DNA of 64,000 nt from Darksidea phi (lineage: Eukaryota > Ascomycota > Dothideomycetes > Pleosporales > Lentitheciaceae). The stretch spans positions 1 through 64,000 of the forward strand of contig JASJFT010000066.1 of the NCBI GenBank assembly GCA_030770425.1, given 5' to 3'. This document shows positions 1 to 11,808 of this stretch, piece by piece. The position numbers were made by a program, and so were the translations under genes. Within the stretch, counting starts at the first letter, position 1. Every line of letters begins with the position of its first letter. The notes below the pieces were generated by a model. It had not been told where the DNA came from. It searched no databases and saw nothing but the letters and a program-made list of their open reading frames with translations.

Positions 1-115
1 CCGGGGGACTGCGCGCGGCGCCCCCGGCCCCGGCCCCTCCCCCGCGGGCAAAAAACATTTTCCCCCCCCCCCCCCCCAAAAACCCCCCCCCCCCCCCCCC
101 CCCCCCTCTCCCTCT
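1..115. other. C-rich low-complexity sequence at window start
   Basis: Homopolymer runs of C, with short runs of A and T, fill the first 115 bases and then change abruptly to ordinary AT-rich sequence. No telomere-type TTAGGG repeat is visible. It may be a poorly resolved contig end or a real low-complexity tract; the sequence cannot separate these. Confidence 0.6.
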
Positions 116-892
116 AGGGATAATAGCCACGTGGCTAGAAGTTCTTACCCAGCCTACTTTCTAGCTTTAAGGCCGGGAATAATAAGAACTTACCCTAATT
201 CTAATAGGAAGAGGTAGATATTCTATAATCTTAATTAGTAGTCTATAGTTATTATATAATCTTAATTAATAGTCTATAGTTATTATATAATCTTAATTAA
301 TAGTCTATAGTTATTCTATAATCTTAATTAATAGTCTATAGTTATTCTATAATTTTAATTAGGAGTCTATAGTTATTCTATAATTTTAATTAGAAGTCTA
401 TAGTTATTCTATAATTTTAATTAGGAGTCTATAGTTATTATATAATCTTAATTAGTAGTCTATAGTTATTATATAATCTTAATTAATAGTCTATAATTAT
501 TCTATAATATATTTTATAAGTAAGTTATTAATATAAATAAGTTATTAATTCTATTAACTTTTCGCGTATAAAAAGCTACGTAATTTAATAATATATTAGA
601 AATCTATTAATATAATAATTATTTTAAATTAAGTAATATTTATAGTAGTCTTCTTATATATTTATAAGTTATATCTAGATTCTTTATAATATATATAGTA
701 TACTAAAGTCTAATTAGCTTATATCTAATTATATAGTAATTTAATATCTTTTATTCTTTAGCTATTACTTAGTATTCTTTTAAATAATAATCTTCTCTTT
801 CTTTATCTTAATTAGAGTATTCTACTCTTTATATATTATAATAGTCTTATTTATTTTTTTTAAACTTATAATTTATTTATATATAAGTATAA
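116..892. other. AT-rich RIP-like tract, left flank of the retrotransposon
   Basis: This gene-free, AT-rich stretch has very few CA or TG dinucleotides, the signature of RIP. It includes the 31-bp tandem array and the left copy of the TATAA target duplication at 888-892. No reading frame of useful length survives. It is presumably older repetitive DNA into which the gypsy element inserted. Confidence 0.65.
224..502. repeat. 31-bp tandem repeat, about nine copies
   Basis: The unit begins TATAATCTTAATTA, is 31 bp long, and restarts at 224, 255, 286 and so on to about 502. Copies differ mostly by C/T and A/G changes, as expected if RIP acted on the array. There are no unique spacers, so it is not a CRISPR array. 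Confidence 0.85.
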
Positions 893-1352
893 TATTAAAT
901 AGGGTCCGGGCCCGATAGGTTATTTAGCCTCGTTTAGGGTTTATACTTAAGATAGGAAAGAAGAAGTTAGAATAAGTAGGTAATAGTTTAATTACGTTAA
1001 TATATAAGAATTAATCTAGATTCGAATTAACTATAAGAAAAACTATCTAGGAGATTCGTAGTTATTATATATTAATTTAGTTTTCTTAAATCTATAGCTC
1101 TATACCTATAGATCTACTAAGCTATAGCTCTATAGCTCTATTCTAATAGATCTACTAAGCTATTATATAACCCTTAGATCTATCTTTACTAAGATATAGA
1201 TCTATTACGTAACTTCCTAGTATAGTCATCCGTACTAATTATTATTTATACTATAGTCGTAATCGTCGTATTCTGTATTAGAGCTAGTAATAGATTTAAT
1301 CTTAGGTAGCTCTTCTTATTATTATTCTATAGTATATATTTAGTTCGTAATA
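893..1352 (-). repeat. 3' LTR of the gypsy element
   Basis: This 460-bp direct repeat aligns end to end with 8672-9131, including the GGGTCCGGGC block near its left edge and the TTCGTAATA right edge. The two copies differ mostly by C/T and G/A transitions. It is the 3' LTR because the coding motifs run on the minus strand. Confidence 0.92.
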
Positions 1353-1367
1353 CTATCTCCCCTCTTT
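1353..1367 (-). other. Polypurine tract of the gypsy element
   Basis: On the minus strand this reads AAAGAGGGGAGATAG and directly abuts the 3' LTR. This is where plus-strand DNA priming starts in LTR retrotransposons. Its purity in an otherwise T-rich region supports the element's orientation and LTR boundary. Confidence 0.8.
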
Positions 1368-4300
1368 AAACCTTCGGCTCGAAGGTTATTCCGATTCTGG
1401 TATTTAGCTATATTAGTATTAGGGTCCTACCTTAAGAGATTATTATTATCCGCTATAGTATTATATAAAACTCGAAAACGCGTTACTCTTACTAATAAAA
1501 TTCTTTATTATAGTTCTAAAATATTTCCCTATAGTTATTATTTATAGTTAGGAATACTATATATTATTTTACCTAAAGATAGTAGGTATTATAAGATATA
1601 TATTCGTACTAATATACAAGATTCTTATTATATATCTAGTATCTTATTATTAGAAGGTTTATTTATATTAAGTAGTAAAACTCGCGTATTAGGGTTTATT
1701 ACTATTAGTAAGATCTATCGACTATATAGAAGAAAAACTTTAATAATAGCTAGAGGAGGCTTAAAAAGCTTAGAACGAGCTTCTTAATAAGCTAGTAGAG
1801 ACTCGGATACGAGTATATCGTTTAAAAAAATAAAGGATAGTCCTTTATAAGAAGTTAGTAGCGTAATTCTAGGTACTAGAAGCTAAGCTAGATAAAGAGG
1901 AGGTAAAGCTTCGGTAGCTAGGGTAGTAGGAGGATCTAGAGACCTTTCTAACTACTCTAGATATCGCTTATAACGTCGTAGATAATATTACTTCTCTTAA
2001 TTTATTAAATACCTCTTACTATATTATAGATAATACTAGTCTTCTTAATTTACTATAAGATAAACTTACCTTATCTCCGGGTTTTCTTTAGAATTATAGT
2101 TTTAGTACTCTATAAGCTTTTTAGGATAATTAAGATTATCTTTAGATTCTTAGATTTATTTCTATAGTTTTCTATTCTCGTCTATCCCTTACTATTAAAT
2201 TAGATAGTAGTTTTTTTTATTTCTAATATTCTTATCTAGAATTTCTTCTACTTTTTATTCTTTATTATCTTCTCTATATATATCTACTTCGTATACTACT
2301 AGTTTAATATCTTATAGTATCTTTTCTAGTAAGCTAATATAGAACGTAGGATAGATTTTTATTTATAGGGGTAGTCTTAATTAGTAGTTTATAGGTAAGA
2401 CTTATTTTTTAATCTTATAAGAACTAATCTTAGTATAGTCTAGTTTACTATTAGGTTACTTACTCTTAATATTCTTTCGTAATAACTATATCTTTTCTTC
2501 CTCTTTAAAAGTAGGTACTTCCTTTTACTTCTTATTATAGTATTTACTTATTTTATTTTAAAGAAATTCTACGTCTTTCTTAAGCTATTAGTATATTTAT
2601 AAAATAATTTTTACTATTTCTTCTCTATTCTAGCTATAAGATTAAAGTTATTTAGGTTCCTTATATATTCTTAGTTTAATTCTATAGTTTATAAAGAAAA
2701 GTATTATCTTTATTATACTATATTATAAACTATTATACGTAAATTATACTATAGATAAAAGTATAATCTAATTATTCTAATAATAGTTTAGATAATATCT
2801 AAGGTATTATTCTATTATTTAGTTTATTCGTTCTATTAGTCCGTCTATCTATAGATAGTATATAGTTAATATACTATATTTAGTTTCTAGTTTAGCTATA
2901 AGAGTTTACTAGAACTTTACTATAAATTTAATATCTTTATTTAAGATAATCTTATCTAGTATTCTATACTTACTAAATATATATCTTAGTAGGATATAGA
3001 TAAGTTATTCTACTATATTTCCTTTATTTATATACGGGATAAAGTAAGTATACTTTATAAACTTATCTACTACTACTAGTATAGTATTATAGGATACTCC
3101 TATTATTAGTTCCTTAGAATATAGTAACTACGTAATAAAGTCTATAGTAATAATCTTCTATAGTCCTTCTATATTTTCTATTAATTATAGTATTCTATAG
3201 GGTATATATCTAGTATACTTATTACGGTAATAATCTATATATTCTAAAAGTATCTAGGTAACTAGTTATCTTATATATAGAAAATAGTATATCCTTATTA
3301 GTTATTTAAGGGTCTTCTCTACTCCTTAGTATCTATATACTAGTACCTTATAGTATTATCTAATAAATTCTTTTCTTATTACCTTAGGTATATAGGCCTT
3401 CTAGAATATATAGATAATTTTATCTTTTTCTTAGATTACTCCTTAAATTTTATTTTATTTATTCGTTACTTCTATAGTAGCTATATAGATCTATTAGATC
3501 TATTTATTCCCTTTTAGTTCGAGTATCGTTTCTTATATTTCTACTAGCTTTAGATAGTTATAAGTAATTATTCCGTCTAGTTATAACTTAAGGAACCCCT
3601 CCCCTAGGAGCTTAAGCTACTACCCGGCGTAATATTACGTTAGCTTCTAGGCTAGCTATATTTTTCGTAATTCTAATTATCTTATTATATTTTAATATTT
3701 TAATATCTTACGTAATAGTATAGGTAGTAACTATAGGATAATAATAGCTCCTAATTTACTAATAATATATATAGATAGTTAAACGTACCGATAATACTAA
3801 ATCCCCTACTAATAATAATAGTAAGCCTCCCTAGCTAGATATCCCTATCGTCCTCCGTCCTATCTATTCTTACTGGTTCCTCCGTATTCGATTCCCTACG
3901 CTATCGTTTATATCGTATCTACTATAGATACCAGCTCTATCTTCTATATTAGGTATTCGCTCCCTCGATAGCCTCTTAAGAAGGCTAATTTCTTCTTTCT
4001 TAATAGTCTTCCCTATATAAGCTTTTCCTCTAGCCTATATAGACGGTATAGCTACCTCTAGACGAAACGTCTATCCTCGTTATATAGGGCCTTGGATAGG
4101 AATATAATATAGGTAACTACTAATAGCTATACGAGAATCCTATCGCCGCTCGTTCCCTTAAATATGTCTAACGTATAGTTGGTTTTATACTAATAGTTAT
4201 TATAATCGAGAAGCCCTATCGATAGTATCTTCCTCCTATAGCGCCGGGGATATTCCGCCGCGATATTCGAAACGTTTAGAGCGTTGTATTCGAATAGGCT

Positions 4301-7300
4301 GTTATACTCTAGTACCTCCTACTAAAGGACTAGGCGAACGATCGTTGGTAAAGATATCTAGTTAGTAGGTATTAATAGTAAGTTTAAGGAAGAGGTAAGG
4401 AAGCTAGCTAAGGATAAGAGATAGATATAGTAAGGAAGTTAACTAAGGATAAGAGATAGATGTAAGTAGGATACTAGTATTATCGCGGGTAATTTTTATA
4501 CTATAGGTAGTAGGTAGTAGTATTAGTACGCTAACTTCTCGCTACCGCTATTAGTCTCCTAACTAGGCTCTATAGTTCGGTATTATATGTTATTTCTCGT
4601 CTAGCGTCTTAATATTCGAAATATTACCTTATTAGTATCTTATAATCGATAGTACTATATATAGCTCTATAGCTTTATTATCGTATATAAGGTATAGGTA
4701 TAGTACCTCTACTATATATAAACTTCTACTATATTTCGTACGGACCTTCTAAAGAGACTCCTACTATATAAATCTAAATTAAATAACTTAAGGATTACCG
4801 TACTAGGTTTTTCTATTTCTTAGTAGTTAGGTCTTCTACTAAGCGCGTTTACTCGTCTATTTTCTAATCCTTTAGTATATACGATCTTAATATTATAGAT
4901 TATAAGGATTTATACCTATTATATCTATCTTCTAATTAGGGGTTTATTTATTAAGAATTCTATTAGATTCTTATAATTCGTATAGATTATAATAGAGTAT
5001 TTAGATTCCTATAGATTAGATCTCTATTCCTTTAAAACTTTTATAATTACTAGTAACTCTTTATTATAAATATCGTAGTTAAGTTTAGTTAATAATATCT
5101 TCTATAAGAAGTAGTATACTAGTCTAAGGTCGCCTTTATTATCTTTCTATAGTAGTACTACTCCTATCGTATAGTCTAATATATCTATCTTAATAATTAA
5201 TAGTTCTTTAGAATTATATATCTTAATTACGGGTTCCTTAGTAAACTATTCTTTAATCTTTTTAAAAGCTCGTTAGTATTCCTCCTTCTATTTAAAAGAC
5301 TAGTCTTTTCTAGTAAGTTATATAAGGGGTACCGTCGTTATACTCTATTATAGTATTAATTTTTAATAAAAGTTATAGAATTCTAGGAACGATTATAGCT
5401 CCTTAAGATTCTTAGACGTAGACTATTCTTTAACTTTCTCGATCTATTATAGGTCTACTTTAATTTCTCCTAGTCTAATAATAAATCCTAGAAACTCTAT
5501 TTCTTATACGTAGAATTTATATTTCTATAGGTAAAGATATAGTTATACTTCCTTAAGTACTTATAGAACCTTCTTTATATATTCTTTATATTCTTTTTTT
5601 ATTTTAGAATAGATTAGAATATTATCGAGGTATATTATTACGAATTAGTCGAGATAGTTTTATAAAATATTATTAATCTATTTCTAGAATATCGTAGGTA
5701 TATTAGTAAGTCTAAAGGGTATTACTTAATACTCGTATAGTCCTTTTTTAGTTTTAAAAGCTATTTTCTATTCTTTACCTTTTTTAATTCTAATCTAGTA
5801 ATACGTATTTCAAATATCTAATTATATAAACTATTTAGCTTTTCTTAGTTAGTCCTATATTTCCGATATTAGAGATAAGGGGTATCGATTCTTAATCGTA
5901 ATATTATTAAGTATTTAGTAGTTAATATATAATCGGGGTTCTATAGTACCCTTCTTAGGTATAAAGAGAACTAGATATCCTATAAATAAATTCGAGTATT
6001 AAATATACCTCTTTATAAGATTATCTTCGAGGTATTTTATTATAATCTTTTCTTCTTCCTCGGTTAACTTATAGATTAGTCTAAATCCTAGAGTTTTTCC
6101 TTCTTATAATAGGATCGTATAGTTCTAGGACTAGTACTAGAGTAGACTTTCCTTAGATTCTTTAAATAATTCTTTCTATTCCTTATAGTATTCTAGAATA
6201 TTATTATTTTCTTCTTAAGTTATACCTAGGTTCTATTATAGGAATAATACTTATTAGTTCGTCTATCGAATTTAAGAATCGGCTTCTTAGAGCTATAGTA
6301 TCCCTAAGATTATATTCTAGTCTTCTAATATCTTAATTATATTAAGTATCTTATTTTCTTTCTCCTATTCCTATAGGTTAAGTTTACCTTTAATTTCGTA
6401 TATTATAGATTTATTAAAGGATTCTCCTTTAATAGTATATACGATACTAGAGTATTATTTCTTCTACTAGGGGATCTTCTTCTATTAGATAAAGTTCTTA
6501 CTAATAAAGTTTTAAGTAGCTCTACTATTAATTAAGGTAGTAATCTTCTTTCCTTAATAGGTTCCTTAGAGGTATATATAGTCCTATTCTCTTATCTCTT
6601 AAATTCTTATCTTCTTAGGCTAATATTTTATATTAATCTTAGTCTAGACGTATCTTAGGTATTTATTTTCTAGATATTTATACTATAGTCTTCCTAGAAT
6701 ATAATTTAATAGTAGAAGTAGTCCTAGTATAATTCGTATATATCCCTTTTATTACTAATTCTCGAATCGTTACTATCTATATACTACTTCTAGTATAACT
6801 ACTTAGGTAATCCTTTTATTATAGTTTTTTACTAGGTAGTAGTTATTTTTTTACTTTATTTCTTTATAAAGTTTATATTTCCTTTATATATATAAGATCT
6901 ATACGATCTTAAAGTATACTAGATATCTTATTTCGTATTATAAGTCGTCCTCTAGATTAATCTTATATTTTTAGTCGTTATATTTTATAGAGGTCGTTTT
7001 TATAGGAATCTATTATTTAATTACTATATACTATAGTTATTTCTTATTAACTATTTTCGTAATATACTATATTTCTTTCTAAGTTTCTTAATTAGGTATA
7101 AGATTTATAATAATAAAGTTCTACTTAACCTATTACTTAAAGTCTTTAAATAGTCGGTATATTAGATAAGACCTAGACTATTCCTTATAGATCTCTTATA
7201 TTATTAGAGGTATTATAATTTTTTTTATAAACTATAAGGTTTGAGTATAAGTTATATTAAGTTCTAGTACTAGTTCTATTTCTTCCTTAGATAGTCGAAT

Positions 7301-8640
7301 TATTTATAGGTATCTAGTATTCTTATATATCGTAACTAGATTTTCTTCTTCTAGTTCTAAGGACTTATTACTATTATTAACTATTTATAACGGCGTATCT
7401 ATAGTATTATTAAAGTCTTTCTACTCTATAAATAAGCCTTCCTCGGGTACTTCTTCTTATACTTCTAGTAAGAATAAAACTCTCCTCTAAGACTCCCGAG
7501 TTATAGCTACCTACTATTTTTATAGCTAATAGCTAATATTTAACTTAGCTTTATAGTATATCTTATACTAGTTATATATATAAGTCGTCTAATATATAGT
7601 ATTATATTCTTATATCGTAACTACTCTATTCTTCTTACCCTACTAGGTATATTAGGATTTTTCTTTTCTTTAATCTAATCTATAGTCTCTTACTAGATAT
7701 CCTTACTTCTTATATTTAAAGTATACTTATTTTTCGTAGAGTTCTTATTTCTTAGGATTCTATCTCCCCCTCTTAGATTCTAGACTAGTCTCTAGGACTA
7801 TTACTTCTAATCTATAGTATTTTTCTTCCTTCTTTTTTTTATAGAATCCGACCTTCTTCTTTCTTTTTAGATTCTAGAGATAGAGGTTATCGTCGATCTT
7901 AATAGCTTATTTAATTAGTCCTCTTATAGTCTAGGGTTGTTCTATTTAAATTATTTCGTAATAGATATAGTCTTTTAGTCCTTCGTAATATTGTAATATA
8001 AGGGCTACTTCTCCCTATTAAATCTTAGTAGCGAGTTATTTAAACTTAGACGTATAGATTATAGTAAATTTCGTCTATTTAAGGTATATAATTTTTTATT
8101 CTACTAGTCTTTCTAAGTTAATATCTTTAAAGGTAATATATAACTTATTTTTAAAGTACTTATAACTTAAGAAGATAGCCTTTATTTTATTACTTTATTA
8201 GACTTTAGGTAGTTATAGTTATTTATTTAAATATATTTTAAACTAAGTAATAGCTTTTCCTATAAACTAGACTACTATAAATAATACTTTATTACTTTTA
8301 GTAGGTAACTTTATTCTATTAAGGTTAAGATAGATTACTATATTAGCTAAAAATTCTCTAAGCTTCGATCTAGTTCTATTAAACTTCTCTAGTTCTCTAA
8401 GCTTTAATAGTTTACTTATATATCTCTAAAGTTAGATAGTTAACTCCGTAAACTAGACTTCTAATATATCTTCTCTTTTCTTAAATATATACTAATTCTT
8501 AATAACTCTTTTAAAGTTTTCTATAGTTATACTACCTTCTAGGGAACTAAATTCCCGATAGCTTTCTACTTCTAAGGGTTCGCCCTAAGTTGGCGGCTAC
8601 GCCGCTCTACTTTATTAGATTTCTTCTTCTACTATCGTAG
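1368..8640 (-). pseudogene. Degraded gag-pol of the gypsy element
   Basis: No open frame remains, but three family motifs can be read on the minus strand. Near 7683-7725 is a CCHC nucleocapsid knuckle whose cysteine and histidine codons became tyrosines and whose glutamine became a stop. Near 5610-5640 the reverse-transcriptase catalytic box reads YLDN with ILIYS after it, so one catalytic aspartate is lost. Near 2826-2855 is the conserved integrase block, seen as IDGLIERIN. All changes are of the C-to-T/G-to-A kind. Order and spacing are normal for gag, RT-RNase H, integrase once the nested repeat is excluded. The element cannot encode any product. Confidence 0.85.
3597..4795. repeat. Repeat nested inside the gypsy element
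   Basis: The segment from about 3597 to 4560 is an inverted copy of 28305-29213, with transition-type differences. The segment from about 4603 to 4790 is a direct copy of about 60490-60665. It lies between the RT and integrase motifs and accounts for the extra 1.2 kb there, so it is probably a secondary insertion. Around 4394-4465 a block of roughly 36 bp is tandemly duplicated. Part of the sequence near 4470-4555 matches an exon end and intron of the truncated P450 at 28.3 kb. No transposase frame is readable. Confidence 0.7.
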
Positions 8641-8671
8641 TTAGCTATTCCTACCTACTAGATAGTTAAGG

Positions 8672-9131
8672 TATTAAACGGGGTCCGGGCCTAATAGATT
8701 ATTTAGCCTTATTTAGGGTTTATACTTAAGATAGAAAAGAAGGAGTTAGAATAAGTAGGTAATAGTTTAATTACGTTAATATATAAGGATTAATCTAAAT
8801 TCGAATTAACTATAAGGAAAACTATCTAGGAGATTCGTAGTTATTATATATTAATTTGGTTTTCTTAGATCTATAGCTCTATACCTATAGATCTACTAAG
8901 CTATAGCTCCGTAGCTCTATCCTAATAGATCTACTAAGCTATTATATAACCCTTAAATCTATCTTCGCTAAGGTATAGATCTATTATATAACTTCCTAGT
9001 ATAGTCGTCTATACTAATTATCGTTTATACTATAGTCGTAATCGTCGTATTCTATATTAGAGCTAGTAATAGGTTTAATCTCGGGTAGCTCTTCTTACTA
9101 TTATTCCGTAGTATATATTTGGTTCGTAATA
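8672..9131 (-). repeat. 5' LTR of the gypsy element
   Basis: This 460-bp repeat matches 893-1352 over its full length and keeps slightly more C and G than its partner. It is followed on the right by the second TATAA target duplication (9132-9136). A primer-binding site next to 8671 on the minus strand could not be recognised, probably because of RIP. Confidence 0.92.
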
Positions 9132-9760
9132 TATAACTATTATAGTATATAGATATATTAAAGATAGAATAGTAAAGCTTATAATCTATAGTCGAAGAGG
9201 TAGAAGAGAAAGAGTTTATAGAATAGATAGTCGAATAATTAATTAAATTAAACTATTTCTTCTATCTAGTATATAATAGAATAGATAATAAGTTTTAGTT
9301 AAAGATACTTTTAGATAATCTTTTCTTAAGCTTTAGTCTAACCTTTCTCCGCTTATATAAGTCTTTAATACTTAATTAGAATATTTTTATAACTACTATA
9401 TATTATAGCTTAGACTTAGTCTATATCTATCTTAAAAAGGGGAAGGCTTACTTAGAAAAGAGGCTCGTTTATATAAGAGAAGATATAAAGTAAAAACCCT
9501 TTATCTTCTTTTTATAGATATTAATAATATTATTAATACTTATTAAAGTTCTACTTTAAGGCTAGTCTATTATAAGCTATAATAATAAAAATTAGCTTAT
9601 TATTTTAAAGAGAAAATCTAGGAGATTCTATATATAATATAGATTTTTACTTAATAAACCTATAGCTTAGCCTATTATACCTTAAACTTTATAAAATAGA
9701 GTAAAAAAAACTATTATTTTATAAAAGCTATAACTTTTTATTTAAGATATTATTTTTTCG
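9132..9760. other. AT-rich RIP-like tract, right flank of the retrotransposon
   Basis: After the right TATAA duplication the sequence stays AT-rich and CA/TG-poor until about 9760, where it turns within a few bases into normal, balanced coding sequence. No gene is visible. It is likely the continuation of the old repeat interrupted by the gypsy insertion. Confidence 0.65.
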
Positions 9761-9876
9761 AAAAGTCACGAACGATGAAACCAATGCTGCCGATAACATC
9801 GAATCCTCGAGATCCGAGGAAATCCTCCAAGATGCGGTTCATTCGATTGGGCACACAAAAAACTCTAACGCTGGGT

Positions 9877-11808
9877 TCAGACTCTCCTCTCGTCGCCAGT
9901 AGCGCCAACAGTCTCTCGGTGCACTGATCGTCTCGCGGGCGCCTCGCTCTTTTCCTCATCACTTCTGCCTTCCTTGTCGAACACATCTTCACTAGCTCGA
10001 AGCCCGTGGCCCTGATCATCAAGAATGGACGTCCTTCGTTGCCAGTAGGTGTCATCGCGCGTCTTCCTGTTGATGTATCCTGGTGGCACCCATCTGCTGC
10101 TCTTCCACGCCTTAAGTTTAGGCTCAGAGTACATGGCGTCGACGCTTTCAAGAGACAACGACTTGGACTCGTAGAGGAAGAAGTATACCAGGAATGCAGC
10201 AGCCATGTTGCAGCCGAAGAATACGAAACCAAATGCATACCCGATGCCATCGTTGGCCAAAGGAGTGAGGAAGCCAATGAGAAAGTTTCCTAGGGAATGT
10301 TAGTTGGAAAGGGAAAAGTGGGTGATTCGTTCAAAAACTTACCAAACCAATTACCAGCCGTAGCAAGTGAAGCTTGCTTCGCGCGTGTGCGGAGCGGGAA
10401 GGTTTCGCCAATCACGACCCATGCGAACGGCCCCCAAGTCATCGCGAAAGAGGCAATGAACATGCACGCAGCTACAATCATGACGATACCGGAGCTAGTG
10501 TATTCTGTTGGGGGTCGTGCAACGCCGACGGATGCGAATATCAGGAGCCATACAGCTTGCCATACAGCTCCGATGACCAACGGGATGCGGCGGCCTAGCC
10601 TCTCCACAATGTAGAGACCTGGAAAGGTCATCGCTACGTTCACAGCACCGAGTATCAATTGTACCATTATAGGATCCTTAATACCCGCGGAGTTGAAGAT
10701 GGTAGCGCCATACTATATTTTCGTCAGTGTTCTGTGCGGTCTGCCTAACGATAATGCATCTACTTACGTAGAAAAAGTAGTTGACGCCCGTCCACTGCTG
10801 TAGGAAATGGATGGAGCAGCCAAGAAGTGTGCGATACACCACTTTGGGCAGACCGGACGACCCGGTGAAGCACTCTAACCACGTTCCTTGGCCAGCCCTG
10901 TTCTGCTCCGCGATGGATTCTTGCATCTCCTTGAAATCATCTAGTACGAGGCGGTTGTGCGGGTCGTCCTTCATTCCTCGTAGCCGTGCGAGCGACATAC
11001 GCGACTCTTCCCACCGTCCACGACCAGCAAGCCATCTCGGCGATTCCGGGGAGAAGAGAATACCGATACCAAGGGGCAGCGAGAACGCAATTCCAAGGCC
11101 GATGACAATGCGCCACGATGCGTCATTGTCCTGGATCTCTCGAACCCCGTAGTTGATCGCGTTCGATACCAAGATACCAATTGTGATCATAAGCTGGTAA
11201 GAGGCAACGACTGCACCACGGATCTCGCGCGGACAGCACTCGGACTGGAACATAGGAACACCAACAGACAAGTTGCCAACACCCAGACCAGCGACAAGAC
11301 GGCCCATGGTCAGGTGCACCCACGAATTCATCGCGGTGATCTGGATGACATTGCCAATGATGAAGATGGCGACACCAAAGCTCAAGCTACGTCGACGGCC
11401 CCACCAGTCCGCGGTGTAGGCACCAGAAAGGGCGCCTATGAGTGTGCCGATGGACATCAGTGAGACGATAAGAGAGGAAATAATTGTGTCGAAGGCTTTC
11501 ATGGTGCCACCTGGCTGTGTTGGATCGGGCTGCGTTTGGCCGAAGCGGTTGATGAAATCCCTAAAGAGAAGCATAGAAGAGATTTGGCCCTGCCATCCGT
11601 GTCAATTATTTCAATCGGGAGGTAGATTGATGCGGTCGTACGGTATCGTAACCGAAGAGGAAGCCTCCAATAGAGGTTACCACCCCCAGCATGATTGCTT
11701 CGATACCGCAGTCGGCGCCATTGACGCGAACAGATCTATCAAATTATCAGTGATCGATACATCGCGCACCACGGCAAATCTTCGCACTCACAGTTTGCCC
11801 AAGCCCAT
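9877..11808 (-). CDS. MFS sugar transporter, 571 aa, five exons
   Basis: A plasma-membrane proton symporter or facilitator of the sugar porter family; the substrate cannot be told. Exons read from the right: 11792-11808, 11642-11735, 10768-11589, 10343-10712, 9877-10289. They sum to 1716 nt in one frame, with GT...AG at every junction. Family motifs: GGFLFGYDTG in TM1 (rebuilt across the second intron), DWWGRRR after TM2, GRLVAGLGVG, PESPRWL before the central loop, QQWTGVNYFFYYG in TM7, and a YESKSLSLESVD block where the family has PETKGLSLEE after the last helix. About 12 hydrophobic segments are visible. Family proteins are usually 500-570 aa, so it is full length. Its stop lies about 120 bp from RIP'd DNA, yet the gene has no lesion. 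Confidence 0.93.

Larger units (their letters stand above)
893..9131 (-). mobile_element. RIP-inactivated Ty3/gypsy LTR retrotransposon
   Basis: A complete LTR element on the minus strand. Two direct repeats of equal length (460 bp) occupy 893-1352 and 8672-9131. Both have ends that RIP would have turned from TG...CA into TA...TA. They are flanked by an identical 5-bp target duplication, TATAA, at 888-892 and 9132-9136. A polypurine tract abuts the 3' LTR. On the minus strand the order is zinc knuckle (about 7.7 kb), reverse transcriptase YLDD-type box (about 5.6 kb), then the integrase core (about 2.84 kb), the Ty3/gypsy order. Every frame is full of stops. LTR differences are mainly transitions, so age cannot be read from LTR divergence. 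The spacing between the RT and integrase motifs fits an intact element only if the nested insertion at 3.6-4.8 kb is removed. Confidence 0.92.

Noticed and set aside
1..115. Telomere at the window start
   Set aside because: The runs are plain C homopolymers, without TTAGGG or a similar telomere unit.
224..502. Regular 31-bp repeats as a CRISPR-like array
   Set aside because: The units are directly adjacent with no spacers, and the organism is a fungus.
1365..1385. CCTTCGGCTCGAAGG hairpin as a tRNA arm
   Set aside because: No acceptor stem, anticodon arm or other tRNA parts surround it.
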